Source: Sceloporus undulatus (Eukaryota > Chordata > Lepidosauria > Squamata > Phrynosomatidae). Taken from it: DNA of 64,000 bases. A program made the translations under genes and the position numbers. The stretch lies in contig NC_056528.1 in the NCBI RefSeq assembly GCF_019175285.1, forward strand, positions 20,085,657-20,149,656. The letters run 5' to 3'. Positions 1-12,239 of this stretch are shown here, piece by piece; position 1 is the stretch's first letter; every line of letters starts with the position of its first letter. The notes below the pieces were generated by a model. The model saw only the letters and a list, made by a program, of their open reading frames with translations, was not told where the DNA came from and did no database searches.

Positions 1-1
1 A

Positions 2-370
2 ATGGAGATGTACCGCTCCGTCATGGGGGCCACCACCAACAGCGTCCCTCTGGACTCTGAGTTCCAGCCTTCCACTGCTCAAATCTTTGAACAACGGATC
101 TATGCAGAAAGGAGGAGCGATTCTGGAACGATCGTGGCCCTGAGAACTAACACAGTAACTGTCGATCAAAGCAACGGATCCAGCCAGTTGTTTGAGCCGA
201 GCGATGATGGAGAAGGGGCCGGTTCCGTCATACAGGAGTCCGCCGGCCCAGAAGCGTTGGCTTCAGAGAGCCAAAGCACCATACAGCCTTTTGAACAAGG
301 ATCTGGTTCCAACAGCCGGCCGGAAACTCCCATGAGACGACAGGAGGGCAACTACGGAGGGACTTTATGA
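2..370 (+). CDS. NACC2: NACC2 coding 3' end (partial, terminal exon)
   Basis: The window opens inside an exon; the frame is open from base 2 to TGA at 368-370 (122 codons). It starts [18 protein letters not shown] and ends [11 protein letters not shown], which I recognise as the tail that follows the BEN domain in NACC-family BTB/BEN proteins. These are nuclear co-repressors; human NACC2 (RBB) is known to recruit NuRD to the MDM2 promoter. The visible tail is rich in Ser, Gln and Glu and has no folded domain; the BTB and BEN domains would lie before the window. I chose NACC2 over its paralogue NACC1 because UBAC1 follows on the same strand, as in human 9q34.3. The family call is firm and the paralogue call rests on synteny. 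Confidence 0.8.
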   Translation: MEMYRSVMGATTNSVPLDSEFQPSTAQIFEQRIYAERRSDSGTIVALRTNTVTVDQSNGSSQLFEPSDDGEGAGSVIQESAGPEALASESQSTIQPFEQGSGSNSRPETPMRRQEGNYGGTL

Positions 371-2940
371 ACGCGAGAGAAAGGATGGCCGATTGGGTGT
401 GACCGATGAGGGATCTATAATACTAAAGCTGCTTGCATGCATTATTAATACAGAAAACAAAAAATGTGATCGAACCCTTTACCTACTGAACTGCTACTGT
501 TGCCTGAGAGAAATGTGATTTTTATTCTGCTTGTGTTTAAAAATTATGAAGGAAAATATCACATTCGTTATACTGTAAGTGACTCTAGGTCTAAGGCAAC
601 CTTAACGTACGGAGAACAAAACAACACAGACAGATCCCTGGGCTCCTCTTTTTTTTTATAAAAGAAAAATAATAATTCCCAAGGTTAAGTCTAGAAGATT
701 GTAGCATTTTATTTCCGAAGAGATAGACCATATCCCCCTCTTTCTCTTCCTCTTCCTCCTCCTCTATCACTTGCTCAAAGCCTCCCATCTTGCTATCACA
801 GGACAAGACAGCCCCGGCTCCGTTCCGGACAGATGGCACAAAACGGGCAAGGAGAGGGTGAGCGGGCACTGCAGCGTCACAGAGGGAGATGCTGAAGCAC
901 TGTCTGCCATCTTAGGAGGTTTTCTCTTGGAGGTTTTCTTTGCACACTTCCTTTCCTTGGTTTTTTAGTTTGTCTTCCGTGCGGACAGAGTTATCTTCTG
1001 TTCAAGGGCTATTGTACTGAGAATAGAAGTGCCCAACCCATTGGGAACACCACCAGGGATAGGCCACAGGATCAGTCAGGTGGCAATCTTAAAAACAGCC
1101 TTTAATTTCATTTCTGCTTAGCAAGATTCTTGCCTCCATCTCTTGGCTCCTGTTTTTCCACCACATGACTTGTTGTTCCAAAACATCCCTTCCATTTCCT
1201 TCTTTCCTCTTGCTGCCATTTTCTTTTATTTCCTCTGTCTGCTTGGCAACCGCTGTGCCAGTCCCTGTAGATGAAGGACCACTGTATTTTGGGCATCTTG
1301 CCCTTATCCTTCTGAAACACAAATGCAAGACCCTTTCTGAAATAAGGGCTTCCTGCTGGGGATTGCCTTGGGCTTGACATGCCCGCAGCGTGCCCTCTGT
1401 GGTCAGCAGGGTTCAAGAACTTGTCCTGAAGAATATCTAAGGTCTTCCACTTGTGTGTGTGTCACAAAAGACATTCCAAAATTATTCCCATGTTCTGTTA
1501 GGGGTAGCGTTTACACAGGAGGTGAGCAACACCTACCCCAGAGGCCAATGTGGCTCCTATTGGCCCCGTTACAGCCAAATTTGCTGGCACTCCTCCATAA
1601 AAAATAGCTGCCCGGCCCGCCATTTCCATTGGAAACAAGATGTATGGGAAGCATCAACCTTGTTTTTAGAATTGCACTCCGGGTGGCAGATACAGTGGCT
1701 CCAGAGCATCAGAACATGGAGCCCCAGTGGGGTTGAGTGTAGAGAAAGGTGTAGACCTCCTGGCAAGTTGTCTTCCCTGCCTGAGTGATATTTAGAGGTG
1801 CCATAAATTTGATATGCATTATTTCCTTCTGAATTTTTTATTTAATGGCAGGGAAAAACTCAACAGGCTGGTAAATCTGTTTGCCCTCATTTGGAGCCAC
1901 AAGCTGAAATGGTATGTAGGCTGATGGTGTCAAGTTGGACTTCTGGAATCAGCTTTGACCAAAAACAAGGATTTGTTTTGGATCCCACAAGTGTGGGGTG
2001 TGGGGTAGAGTAGCACGGCAGTGGATATTTGCACTCTTTAGATGCATAATATGTCAGTGTCCGCATTTGGGCAGAATGGTTTAGCAGGGGGTAGTTTGGC
2101 AGGCTGCATGTAGCCATACAATTGCCACCCCTTAAGCATATTATATATCTCTTTAGGATGTGCATTATCAGGAGTGTCATCACCGAGGGAGGAAAGGTCA
2201 TTAGAAATTCTGCTCCCTCTGTAAAAATTTTCTTCAGTCCCCCAGATTTTTAGCATTGCAAGCCACTTAAAAGTTCAAGCCAGACATTTGGAAGTTTTGG
2301 GATCCAAAGAAAAGGGGCAGGCAACACGACCAAGAGAACGCAATGATGGCAAATAGAAGAGTTCCAGGTGTGAATGTTTTTCAACATCTCACTCTCTGCA
2401 AGGCTAGAAATTCAAGGACTGGAGCGAAATTTCATATGGGGGGCAGAATTCTCATTACATGGTGCAGTGCTCTCATTTTGTTCAGCCCACACCACATGTA
2501 CCCCTGTGCAATATTCTGCTCATTGTCTTCCTTTTAAGGAAAGGTGATATTGCGGACATGATGGTAGAATGGAGGGGTATTTTTTGAATTCTGGTTGTTT
2601 TGGGCTGCGTCTATGTGTTTCTATGTGCATGTATGTGCTCAGGGCTGAGAGGAGATCGGTCCCTCTCTTTGGACGTTATGCCAGTTGACCTCTGTGTCCA
2701 GAAGATGTTTGTGAATGAAGGAGCACTCTGGAGACTTTGAACATGTGGTGGGCGGCCAGTATGTGTGGAGATGGCAGTGCAGGTTGTGACAGGATTTGCG
2801 CATGGATCCCAGGATGGGAGCAGGGTGTGTGTGTGTTATTTCCATTTATGGCTTTGGAGGGGTTTTTTTGGTGGTTGGCTAAGTCTTGGCCGAAGCCTCC
2901 TATGATATCTACTGTTGATTGTCACGCAAGAATAGTAATT
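371..2940 (+). other. NACC2 3' UTR start and unassigned sequence
   Basis: This follows the NACC2 stop directly, so at least its first part should be 3' UTR. I see no exon, known repeat or clear poly(A) signal cluster. A pyrimidine-rich tract (about 735-768) gives a Glu-rich spurious reading frame on the minus strand. Where the UTR ends is not visible; a distal AATAAA at 6545-6550 or 11266-11271 could terminate a long UTR. Confidence 0.4.
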
Positions 2941-2945
2941 ATATT

Positions 2946-3112
2946 TACAGTGAGCCCTCTACATTTGCAACTTTGACTTTTGTGGATTTGATTATTCTCA
3001 GATTTGATTAATATGTTCTTTCTAGGTCTTCCAGCATGACTCTGCCACAAACTGACCATAGAGTCACTCTGAGGATGTAGAGATTCCTAGAGAAAATACA
3101 CTGGGTCCAGGG
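2946..3112. repeat. MITE family C (Tigger-like terminal repeat), partial
   Basis: Begins cagtgagccctctacatttg after a TA and carries the family's internal motif gattcctagagaaaata. It shares both with the fuller copies at 9103-9391, 42221-42790 and 45198-45538. The CAGT-GGCCCTC terminus resembles pogo/Tigger elements; that classification is an inference. Confidence 0.6.
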
Positions 3113-3210
3113 GATGCAGGAGGCTTTTGAAGGTCCACTGAGTCTCTGTGATGGATAGAGCAAAATCAGATTTTAAAATAAAACTCTGGTGCAAGAGCAG
3201 GTGAGACTGT

Positions 3211-3443
3211 GGCCTGTTACAGACTGCCAAAATAAAGCTGTTTCAGGTCTCTTTGGAGGTGTGCTATTTAAATGATACATGGGTCCTAAGAGTCCGGAGG
3301 TCGCGCCAAAGCCACACTCCATTCCTAAGCACTGGAGTGCAGCTTTGGTGCAGCTTCTGGATTCTTAGGATGCATGCATCATTTAAACAGCATACCTCCA
3401 AAGAGACCCGAAGCAGCTTTATTTTGGCAGTCTGTAACAGGCC
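3211..3443. repeat. Foldback MITE family B, complete copy
   Basis: A 233-bp palindrome-like element. It starts ggcctgttacagactgcc and ends with the reverse complement, ggcagtctgtaacaggcc. Both arms contain the AATAAAGCTGC and TTTAAATGATGCAT blocks. It is nearly the same as the copy at 43448-43675. A related copy at 53895-54126 is flanked by TAA, which suggests a PIF/Harbinger-like origin. Confidence 0.8.
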
Positions 3444-4257
3444 AGTGATATTTGTGGTTTGGGTGTGTGTGTCGAAATTGTGCTTTTGGAATTTTGCCAT
3501 CTTTCCGGGAAGCTAACCAAGATGACCCGCTCCTTTGCCACCCAACTGTCAGGGTTTGCTTTTGGCCTTTTTAAAAAAATAGACAATATATGAAGCCAGT
3601 TTCCTACAACAGTCCTTATTTCTTCTCTACGAAGTACACCTGTGGGCCCCATTCATTCTGAGGCTTGATTTTGTGGGCTCTTCAAGAGAGTCACAAAGCC
3701 CTCAGACAGTTGTAATTGTGTTTCTTTTTCAGCCAAACATTTGTCCCAAAAGCATACCCCAAAATCCCACAAGCTGCCCCCAATTCCCTGTAAATTGGGC
3801 ACCCAGCAAGACCCTCTGCTGGGAAATAAAACCCGAGACCAAATGTTGGAAGCATCTGGTGTGTGAAATTTCAAGGACTGCTCATATCTCAGCATCGGTA
3901 GCTTTGCCGAGTTGCCTTCATGGATGGAAGCGTTTCAGCTCTCCATAAGAGTCTTCCCCAACCAAGCTCCCTTCTGGACTACTGTTCACATCAGCCCTAG
4001 TCAGCATGGCGTCTAGTGAAGGACCATGGGTATTGTAGTCCAAAACATTTATAGGGCACCAGGTTAGGTCTTGGCTTCTGTTGCAGGAGTGAGCAGCTTG
4101 TAGTCCCTCCAGATATTGGTGTACTCATAGCGTTCTTAACCATTGAGTAGGCTGCCCAAGAGCAGATGGGAGTTGTGCGTTCCAATTTATACTGGAGATG
4201 ATTTAACCCTTTTTAAAACTGCTTGGCTTTTCATGGGAACTGCTTGGTGAATGTAAT

Positions 4258-4400
4258 ACTCTGTCTTGGAGTGTGGCAAAGTTGTATGGTTTTTAAATAG
4301 AGGCTGAATGGCCATTTGTTGGGAGTGCTTTGATGGCTGGTCTCTTCCTCTATGGCATAACTGGATGCCACTTGGGGTCTCTTCCAACTCTATGATTCAG
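4258..4400 (+). repeat. CR1 LINE 3' end
   Basis: Matches the CR1 3' terminal segment: gaggctgaatggccat, then ggggtctcttccaactctat and gattc. It is 5'-truncated and in sense orientation. Confidence 0.75.
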
Positions 4401-4663
4401 TGACTTGTTTCTCAAAGATGCAGCTGTGAAGCTTCCTTTAGCCTCTTATCACTTGGCCAGGACAGGTCTGAGCTGCTGAAATTTACCTTTTTAGGCCAGA
4501 TTAGAAATAGCTAAAGCTCATCATGCTGTTTCTTCTCTGCCAGCACACAAAAGTCAGGGGCTCTGTGCTTTTATCCCAGGCCTGTATCTCTGAAATCTGC
4601 CCCACTGCCAGCTTTGTAGCTCAGAAACATGACAAAGTCTAGTGTTCTCTGTTTAGCCTAAGA

Positions 4664-5100
4664 GCCAAAAAGGGCCTGTGGAAATATCTTGCTCTTTGCA
4701 GTGCAATGGTTGCCCTGATGCAGATCAGTAATCCAGAGTCTTAAGGAATCCTTACTTTTCAGTGAATGAAGCGTCCACCACAAGTGGCCCCAAGACTGTT
4801 TTGCGCACCAGATGTCTGCAGAATACCATTCCTTTGGAATTAAAAAGGCTGAATTGCCTCTCTTGGGCATTTTCAGGAGTAACCATTCACCGTTATAATC
4901 TGTAATGTCTAAAAAAAGTTTATTTGTTCCAAACTGGAAGTGGACTTCTGACCATTCCCTGTTTAGTTTCTTTTTAGCATTTTGGGTAAACTGTGTGGTC
5001 ACTCCAGACAGAAGATTCTTTAAGACTCTGGATTACTGATTTGCATCAGGGCAACCATTGCACTGCAAAGAGCAAGATACTTCCACAGGCCCTTTTTGGC
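4664..5100. repeat. Long inverted repeat, 86-bp arms
   Basis: Arms at 4664-4749 and 5015-5100 are reverse complements with three mismatches that I count, all A/G transitions, around a spacer of about 265 bp. Both arms start gccaaaaagggcctgtgg. I recognise no transposase or terminal motif and see no clear target duplication. It could be a foldback transposon or an inverted duplication. Confidence 0.8.
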
Positions 5101-7600
5101 CCCTGGACTCATTGAGATTCTCAATGCCTTTGCTAGCAGTTAAACAAACTAGAAACAGTTAATTTAACTGGAGAGGCATGCAACTTTTACAGACCTGTGG
5201 GCCCAGTGTTTGCTTGGACATGCGCAGATCGTTCAAAAAAGGAAAATCTGAGGTGGCCATCACTTCTGATATTTGAGGTTTTGAGGCAGTGGAGTTTATA
5301 AGGAGGAGGAAAGCAAATTGGGATACGGATTTTTTCTCTCCAGCGTGGAGAAGCATCAAGTGAGGAGGAGCTGTTAAAATTGCCTTGGAGGCCATATGTG
5401 CTCCAATTAGCCCATCTCTGATTTAGATTGCCATCTGAACCTAGGAATCCTGGTTTGTGGCACTGTTCATAAACCAGTATTCTTCAGCTTCACACAAACC
5501 CTGGTTTGTGATACTGGCTTTTATGAGAAACCAGTATCCCTGGTTTGAGGTTTGTTTGATCGACAGTACTAGTAGAAGGAGCCAAGTGGAGGGAAAATGG
5601 TGTGGATTAAAGATTGCACAGGGCTCAAAGGTTGCACAACTCATTATCGGTAACCTCTGATTCCCCAGAGTCTTCACTAGTTCACTATTCCATGTGAATG
5701 TGGCCACAGGGTCTTGCGAGGGCAGTTATACCATCAGTCAGAATTCCTTGCATGACTTCCCATTTCACCAATCGGTGTGCTTTCTTTTGCTTTTTGGAAT
5801 CATTGCCTGACCATCCTTTCGGTGAGATCTCAGTCAGCAGATTTTGGAAAGCCAGAAGGCAAGTTGGCTAGCCATGCCCTTGGTCACGTAATGGACTCAG
5901 TTCCCAGAGCCATGTAGAGGAGCTGCTGTGCTGCTATCCTGAGTCCAGCTTGGAAGGTCCACTCTCTCTTTCTTTCTTTCTCCCTTCCTTCCCATCTCTT
6001 TTTCCTCCATGCACATTTACCTATATCTTGGGGACCCCTTGCCCAAAGAAACTGTACCCAAAGGGCACTTGCTGGTATTGGGCAGGCACAGCCGATCAAA
6101 CTAGCGGAACAAAAAAAGAAAGGAATGAAGAAAGGAGGGAGGCAAGGAAGACAGACCGATACTTGAATGGCTTGGGGAGGGAAAGAATCCAGAAAGAGTG
6201 TCACGTTGCACAATGAAAAATGTATTTTTGTACTGAGCACAATTGCATTGTTGGTTTTCAATTTATTCTCATGTTTTACTTTCTAATTAGGAAAGCGAGA
6301 GAAAGAGAGAGAGAAGTGGAGGTAAGCGTGAAAAAATGTGAATGGTTTGTTTCAGGGCGTGGGGTTTTCCTTTTATCGTCCGGGTGATGGTTAGCATTTT
6401 GCACTAAAACACACTCACACACACACACACACAATATTCCTCAATGTGGAGGATTCGTGGCATCTTTGCGACACTGTCTGTGGTTCGTGATTGTATCCTT
6501 CTGAACGGGAAGGGAGAATGTTTTCAAACCGAAAATCCTTGGCAAATAAAATTGAAACAAAAAAGAATGTAAAGGGAGCATGAAGCCCATACTTATCAGG
6601 CTTTCCTGAGTGCCTTAGCCTTTTTAGATCGCACGTTTTCCTCGAGGAGAAAACGGAAGCAAAACCGTACCGAGATCAGAAGGAACTCCCTCCCTCCGCC
6701 CCGAAATTTTCTCGTCCTTTGTTTACAATGATGTTAGCTGTGTCCCTAGAGTCTGGGAGCTACTTTCTGACTGTAATAATGCATAATGTGAATGGGAACG
6801 GCATCTTTCTAGACCTAAACGTAGAAGAAGAAGAAAAACCAGAAGCATAATATTTATGGTATGTCTGCACCTTTATTCCTAATGCTTGACTGTTAGCAAT
6901 ATTACATGTGTATATTATATAAATATATATAAATATATATATATAAATATATTAAAAGTTATATCAAGCACCTTTTTAAAGAAGAGAAAGAGAAAAAACA
7001 AACGCGTGAACACAAAACCGGAGTGTGGTTTTAGTGGTTGTCACCTTATAGAATAGGAACCGAAACCTTGTCTCCTTCCTCTCCTTTTCTGGAATGAACA
7101 CAAAGAAAACCCGACTGCCTACCCAACCAACCACCTAATGTTGCTTTATAGCTTAGCATGACTTTTCAGAGGCCACTTTTATCTAATCCATGTTCAAGAC
7201 TGTATAATTCCAGGTTATTGGGGGGGAGGGTTTTGTTAGAACCAAAATTCGGGACAAAAAAACAACCTTGCAAAGATTCCAGAAATCTGATCTTGTTGCA
7301 AAGATGAGACAACGTTAAGCCATATTTTTGTCGTTTGCTCTGCTTTTGAGATCCTCTGACCGCCGTTCACAGCCTGATCTCTGCTCCTGGCTCAAAATGC
7401 ATCTGATTCTGCCCTTAAAACATCCACAGGATCAGAGCAAAAGGAAGGAACTGTGCTCCTATTCATGCAGCAGTGTCTCCAGAGTTGGTTAGTCATTAAA
7501 CTTTTAATATTTTAAAAAGAAAGAAAAATCATGCTGGTAAAAGGCTTGAAAACCCTGTTTCATCTGAAAGCCCTTGGTCTTGCCACTGTTTTGGGCAAAT
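5101..7600. other. Unique, repeat-poor sequence
   Basis: No coding exon is supported. It contains a short CA run (about 6408-6433), a TA-rich microsatellite (about 6905-6956) and AATAAA at 6545-6550. The block from about 6240 to 7600 looks like non-repetitive 3' UTR or conserved noncoding DNA, but I cannot test conservation. Confidence 0.35.
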
Positions 7601-7611
7601 ACACCCAAGCA

Positions 7612-7730
7612 GGTGCCTTCCAGGTACATTGGACTGCAGCTGCCATCCTCCCCTGGCTAACATTAGGAGATAATGGGAGTTGTAGTCCGACACACTGATA
7701 AAACCCAGGTTGGAGAAAGGTAGTTTAACA
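7612..7730. repeat. hAT-like palindromic MITE remnant
   Basis: Holds the paired core ggactgcagctgccatcctc and gggagttgtagtccgac, which are imperfect reverse complements. This is typical of the small 'tgggagttgtagtcc' elements seen several times here. It is old and degraded. Confidence 0.45.
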
Positions 7731-8139
7731 AGCCATACTTTACCCAGCCTTGAGCCTTGGGTAGAGGCAGATAAGAAATCAATATTTGATCTATGACCAT
7801 AAATAAATTATTAATTGATAAGAAATAAATTATTATTATTATTATTAGCCACCCATAAATGGCTCCCAAAAACGCCTACAGTCCAGCGCTTTGAATTATT
7901 TTCAAGCATTTCTCTTTCTCTCAATTGTATGTCGTCAAACAGCTAGACATCCATTTTACCGTAAGCTATTGACCGGGAAAGAGACTGTTATTTCCCTACC
8001 TCACGTTGTTGTTCATCTTTCAGTCTTTGTAACAACATCCTCTCTTGAAAAATACCACAACACCGTTTGATAGTGAGATTTGTTTCCTTAACATGCTTCG
8101 TACAGAGCTGTGCTTTTTGACTTCCAAAGCACAGTTCAG

Positions 8140-8272
8140 GGCTTGAACCCTTTTGGGATCAGAGAGCTCTGGGGCCACAACAAACTGCAGTTCCCACAAC
8201 TCTGTAGCACTGAGTCATGGCAGTTAAAAGTGGTATCAAACTGGATTATTTCTGCAGTGCGGATGCAGCCAT
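8140..8272. repeat. MITE family A, 3' part
   Basis: Right-hand portion only: the gagagctctgg core, then catggcagttaaaa and ttatttctgcagtgcggatg. Its left arm is missing. Confidence 0.65.
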
Positions 8273-8420
8273 AGTGCCTCCTTTATTTCAAGGCAGTCTC
8301 TTAGCCTGGGCATGAGAGATTAGTCAACGGCCATTGAGTCCTGGACTCTGCACTCTAAGATCTAAGACGTTCTTACAACACCGGTACAATATATTGCAGT
8401 CTCTATATGCCAGAAACTGT

Positions 8421-8642
8421 GGCTGCATCTGAACTGCAGAATTAATGCAATTTGACGCTGCTTTAACTGCCATGACTCAGTGCTGTGGAGTTCTGGGATT
8501 TGTAGTCTGTTGTGCCACCAGAACCCTCTGACAAAGAAGGCTAAATATCCTACAAAACTACAAACCCCAGTATTCCATAGCACTCAGTCTTCTAAGTTAA
8601 AGTGATGTCAAACTGCATTAATCCTGAAGTACAGATGCAGCC
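8421..8642. repeat. Foldback MITE family A, full copy
   Basis: Starts ggctgcatctgaactgcag and ends in the inverted form gtacagatgcagcc. It has paired 'tttgacnnnnntttaactgccatg' blocks and an internal tttgtagt/aactacaaa pair. This is the commonest small element of the window, about 220 bp long. Confidence 0.75.
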
Positions 8643-9102
8643 TGCAAGGCTGTGTGTGACCTCCAAGGCAATGCCCAAAAATATTTTGGGGGGGGGGGGG
8701 AAATGTTCCCTAGAATGTATAGGAATGACCATGTTTTTCATTTAGAAGGGAGAGGGCATTGGATTATTTTTCAGGAGTATGTGGTGTGGACTTCCAAATT
8801 TCTCTAAGGGACCAATGCTCCTGACCGTTTCCCACCTCTGGTCATTTTTTGGTCTATTCCACTATTGCTGTTCAATTCTGTCATTTAGGAAGAATGACTC
8901 ATGAAAAGGTCCTTGCCAGTCTTTTGAGAACCTATGCACAGCATTTCCAGCATTGCTGTGTTACTGCTGCGCTGCTAGAGGTTACCTACCTAGAGCTGTC
9001 AGATTTGAAGGCAGAGAGGTCTCCTGTATCTTTAATAGTTGTGTACGAAAGGGAAATTTCAGCAAATATTGCTGATCACACAACCAGGTTAACAAGCAAC
9101 TT

Positions 9103-9391
9103 CGAGATTCCTAGAGAAAATACTTCTTTAGGAATTTCTAAGTCCTCCAGTGCAACTTTACGGTCAGCATCTAGAGGATATTGACCATCAGGTTGCGCCG
9201 GAGGACTTAGAGATTCCTAGAGAGAACACTCCTGTAGGCATTTATAGGTCCTCTAGCATAATTCTATGTTCAGGTCAGCTTCTAGTGGATGTTGACCATA
9301 GAGTTCCTAAAATAAAGTATTTTTGTTAGTATTTTTTCCCACTTTCGTGGGGGTTCTGCGTCCCAAACCCCAGAGTTTGTGGAGGGCCCAT
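9103..9391. repeat. MITE family C copy
   Basis: Contains repeated gattcctagagaaaatac and gtcctccagtgcaac blocks and ends in cactttcgtggggg plus ggagggcccat. The same elements occur at 45198-45538. Confidence 0.65.
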
Positions 9392-9830
9392 AGTAACACG
9401 ACTCAAGGCAGCTTACAATATACTTAAAAACAATAACAATTAAAACATCACTAAAGTTATAAACAGTAAATTTATTTAAAGGACAGTTGATTTATGAAGA
9501 CATCAACATTAAATTGCGTCAAAAGGCTTTATACACCCACCATAAAACTTGACAGCTCACCATTAAAAACCCATTTCGGTCATTCCCTAAAAGACTGAAG
9601 GCATCACAATGCTGGTGAAAGGAAAGCAAGGACAGGGCCAACCTGGCATCTCTGGGGAGGGAGTTCCAGAGTCTTGGGGCAGCCACCAAGAAGGCCTTGT
9701 CTCTCTTTTCCCCAAGAAACAAACTTGAGAAAGTGGTGAGACGGAGAGAAGGGCTTCTCCGGAAGATCTTAGAGCTCTCATGGTCTCATAAAACGTATAG
9801 GAGCCCTTTTCTGTTTTCACTGTGGCGATG
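9392..9830 (-). repeat. LINE fragment, L2/CR1-clade C-terminal end
   Basis: On the minus strand a frame at 9519-9722 reads FLVAAPRLWNSLPRDARLAL. This is the C-terminal 'APRLWNSLP' block of L2-like LINE reverse-transcriptase proteins. The matching 3' UTR lies to the left and contains aaggcagcttacaata. It is 5'-truncated. A related fragment lies at 30905-31225. Confidence 0.6.
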
Positions 9831-9888
9831 CTTTTGGGAACCCATGTCAGCTCACCCTCCATGGCAGTCACAGCAGAACTCCCCCTAT

Positions 9889-10069
9889 AGTTGCATCCAC
9901 ACTGTAGAAATAATCCATCTTGACACCATTTTAACCTCTATGGCTCAGGGTTATGGAATTCTAGTGCTCTGGTGCTTCACCAAACTACCATTTCCAGAAT
10001 GCCATAGCCTTGAGCCATGGCAATTAAAGTGGTGTCATGCTGGATTATTTCTGCAGTGCAGATGCAGCC
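9889..10069. repeat. MITE family A copy
   Basis: Starts gttgcatccacactgtag and ends ctgcagtgcagatgcagcct, with the family's internal gccatggcaattaaagtgg block. Confidence 0.7.
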
Positions 10070-10502
10070 TGTGCAAGGGAGACGTGTCTTGCAGACACAA
10101 AAATGCTCCCACCTTCTCATTCCTGGGAGAGCCAGTTTTGCACAGGTCGCCAGTCTTGTTTCCTCTTAGCACTGTGTACCAGCGAACATGCATTTCTTGC
10201 AACAAAAGCTTTTCTGGACTAGAGAGAAAGAGAGAGAGTTGTGGTTAGTTAATGATAATGTATCGCCAGTAGTGGCTGGTAGCTCCTATGCCAGCGGGGC
10301 AGTGAATCCACTCCAGGTTCTGGTCCGAACTTTAAAGGGACGATCCAAAGTGCTGAACTGACTTGGAGGAGTTTCCATGCCTATGTCCACACCTTAGATG
10401 TGTTAAAGTTGAGACTAAAACATAGAGCAGATTCATTGCCCCATAGATACAGGAACCCCCTGCCGTGGTCAGATATGGCATTTGGGAAACACTTGACCAA
10501 AT

Positions 10503-10532
10503 TGTTTGTTTGTTTGTTTGTTTGTTTGTTTC
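10503..10532. repeat. (TTTG)n microsatellite
   Basis: Seven or so TTTG units in a row. Confidence 0.9.
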
Positions 10533-10639
10533 CCCCAGAGGTTCTAATCCGTTTCTTCCACTGTACCTTTTTTGCACTTTGTGTGAATTTTTATGTATGA
10601 AATGAAGTGGGAATTTGGGGTCGGTGGGGAGGAGGGAGG

Positions 10640-11859
10640 GATCCAGGACTTGCAATACTATTTTTAAGAGTCAAATGGCGAAGAAGAAAGTTATAAAGAC
10701 GTAATTCTAAGCGTAAATATTATACATGTTTTAACCTGGACTGCGCTTGAGTTAAAAGAAATATATGTTGATTTTGAATCGTCTCGAGGAAAGTCTTAAG
10801 AGAACAAGGTTGTTCTTAGATGCCTGTACTGAACTATCCAGTAGTACTGTAACTCACGACTGTTAAAAACAATAATAAAAATAATAATAATGATGAAATA
10901 ATAATGAAATAATAATAATAATTCCAGCACTATAGGGAAGGTTACACAGTGCTGCCAAGTTATGTTTTAGCCACACAAAACAACAACTTCTGTGTTAATG
11001 ATGTGCCATTTCTCATCATCTCTCGGTGGAGACTGTTATTTTTGCAGCCGCGGCTGATGATATCAATAATTATCAATCTTGATAACTGTACCAGATTTAA
11101 AACAAATGGGGCGAAAGACTTTTAGGAAGCATCCCTTCCCATCCATTCCCAAGAGTTCAAAAGTGTGGTCATAGCCATTTTCATATTATGAGAAGAAATC
11201 CATTTAAAAAAATGTGATCATTAATTATATAAAAAATTGCTTTGTAAAATTCACATTTACAAAATAATAAAGTAAATTTAAAATATATATATATATATAT
11301 GTCTCTTGTTTCTGGCCTATGATCCCATGGCATCGGTAAAACAGTTGTGGTTCTGTCTCTTTAGATGGAGCGATGGAAGGTTCTTTGCAGTTGTCAGCCT
11401 TTCAGAGTTTATCACACTATCAAAATCCCACTGAAAAACAGGATTTAAATCAGATTTAAATTACTAGAAAAAACAGCAAATGTGGGAAGTTTATCAGACA
11501 ATGCCAAAGGCTCTCTGTTCTATATCTATAGGCAAGCATAGATATAGAAGCATACATGCTCTCCTTCGGGGGAAACAGACATTTCTATGTCTCCTTGTTT
11601 GCCTTCTAGTCACAGTGACGCTAAAGCGAACCTATCGTAAGTGAACCAGGTTTAGACATGGCAGAAGGAGGAGTGGAACATCATAGGAAGAAGGAACATC
11701 AATCTAAAACATGCAAATGGTACCATACTATTAGGGGAAAGCATCACAAATTTGGAAGAATCACTAGACAAAGTCAGAGAGGAAAGTGCAAAGGTAAAAA
11801 GTGTGAGAACCACAGCTTTACAGTATAAGGCAAGTCAGATGTTACACTTCCATAAGGAC
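10640..11859. other. Unique block, possible distal NACC2 3' UTR or conserved noncoding element
   Basis: AT-rich, non-repetitive sequence with AATAAA at 11266-11271 and a small TA run near 11285-11300. The stretch around 11040-11100 (gatatcaataattatcaatc) has the look of a conserved regulatory element. No gene is supported. This is inference only. Confidence 0.3.
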
Positions 11860-12239
11860 TGAACCTTTTATACCATCCATTGCCTTAGAGCGGTGGTGGT
11901 GAACCTTTTAGAGACCGAGTGCCCAAACTACAACCCAAAACCCACTTATTTATCGCAAAGTGTCGCATCCCTCTGGCTTTCTAGTGACAAAGTAGTGAAC
12001 TCTGTGTTGGGACGATGGTGCATGTGCCCACAGAGAGGGCTCTGGGTGCCAACTCTGGTACATGTGCCATAGGTTCGCCACCACTGCCTTAGAGTGTGGT
12101 GGAGTTTCCTTTGGAGGTTTTAAACAGAGGCTGGATGGCTATCTGTTGGGAGTGCTTGAGTTGTGTCTTCCTGCATGGCAGAACTGGGTTAGACTGGATG
12201 GCCTTTGGGGTCTCTTCCAACTTTTATGATCCTATGAAT
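11860..12239 (+). repeat. CR1 3' end interrupted by a hAT element
   Basis: CR1 sequence ends at ccttagag (11890) and resumes at 12087 with the same ccttagag. It then continues through gaggctggatggctatctg to the ggggtctcttccaact terminus. The gap is filled by the hAT element at 11891-12086. Confidence 0.75.
11891..12086. mobile_element. Nonautonomous hAT element with 8-bp target duplication
   Basis: A 196-bp element with terminal inverted repeats cggtggtggtgaacc and ggttcgccaccactg. It is flanked by a perfect 8-bp duplication, ccttagag, at 11883-11890 and 12087-12094. Eight-base duplications are diagnostic of hAT transposition. The sequence resembles the OposCharlie/OC1-type hAT families found in lizards and some mammals (from memory). 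It is inserted in a CR1. Confidence 0.88.

Noticed and set aside
591-869. Glu-rich 92-codon minus-strand frame
   Set aside because: It comes from a pyrimidine tract in the likely NACC2 3' UTR.
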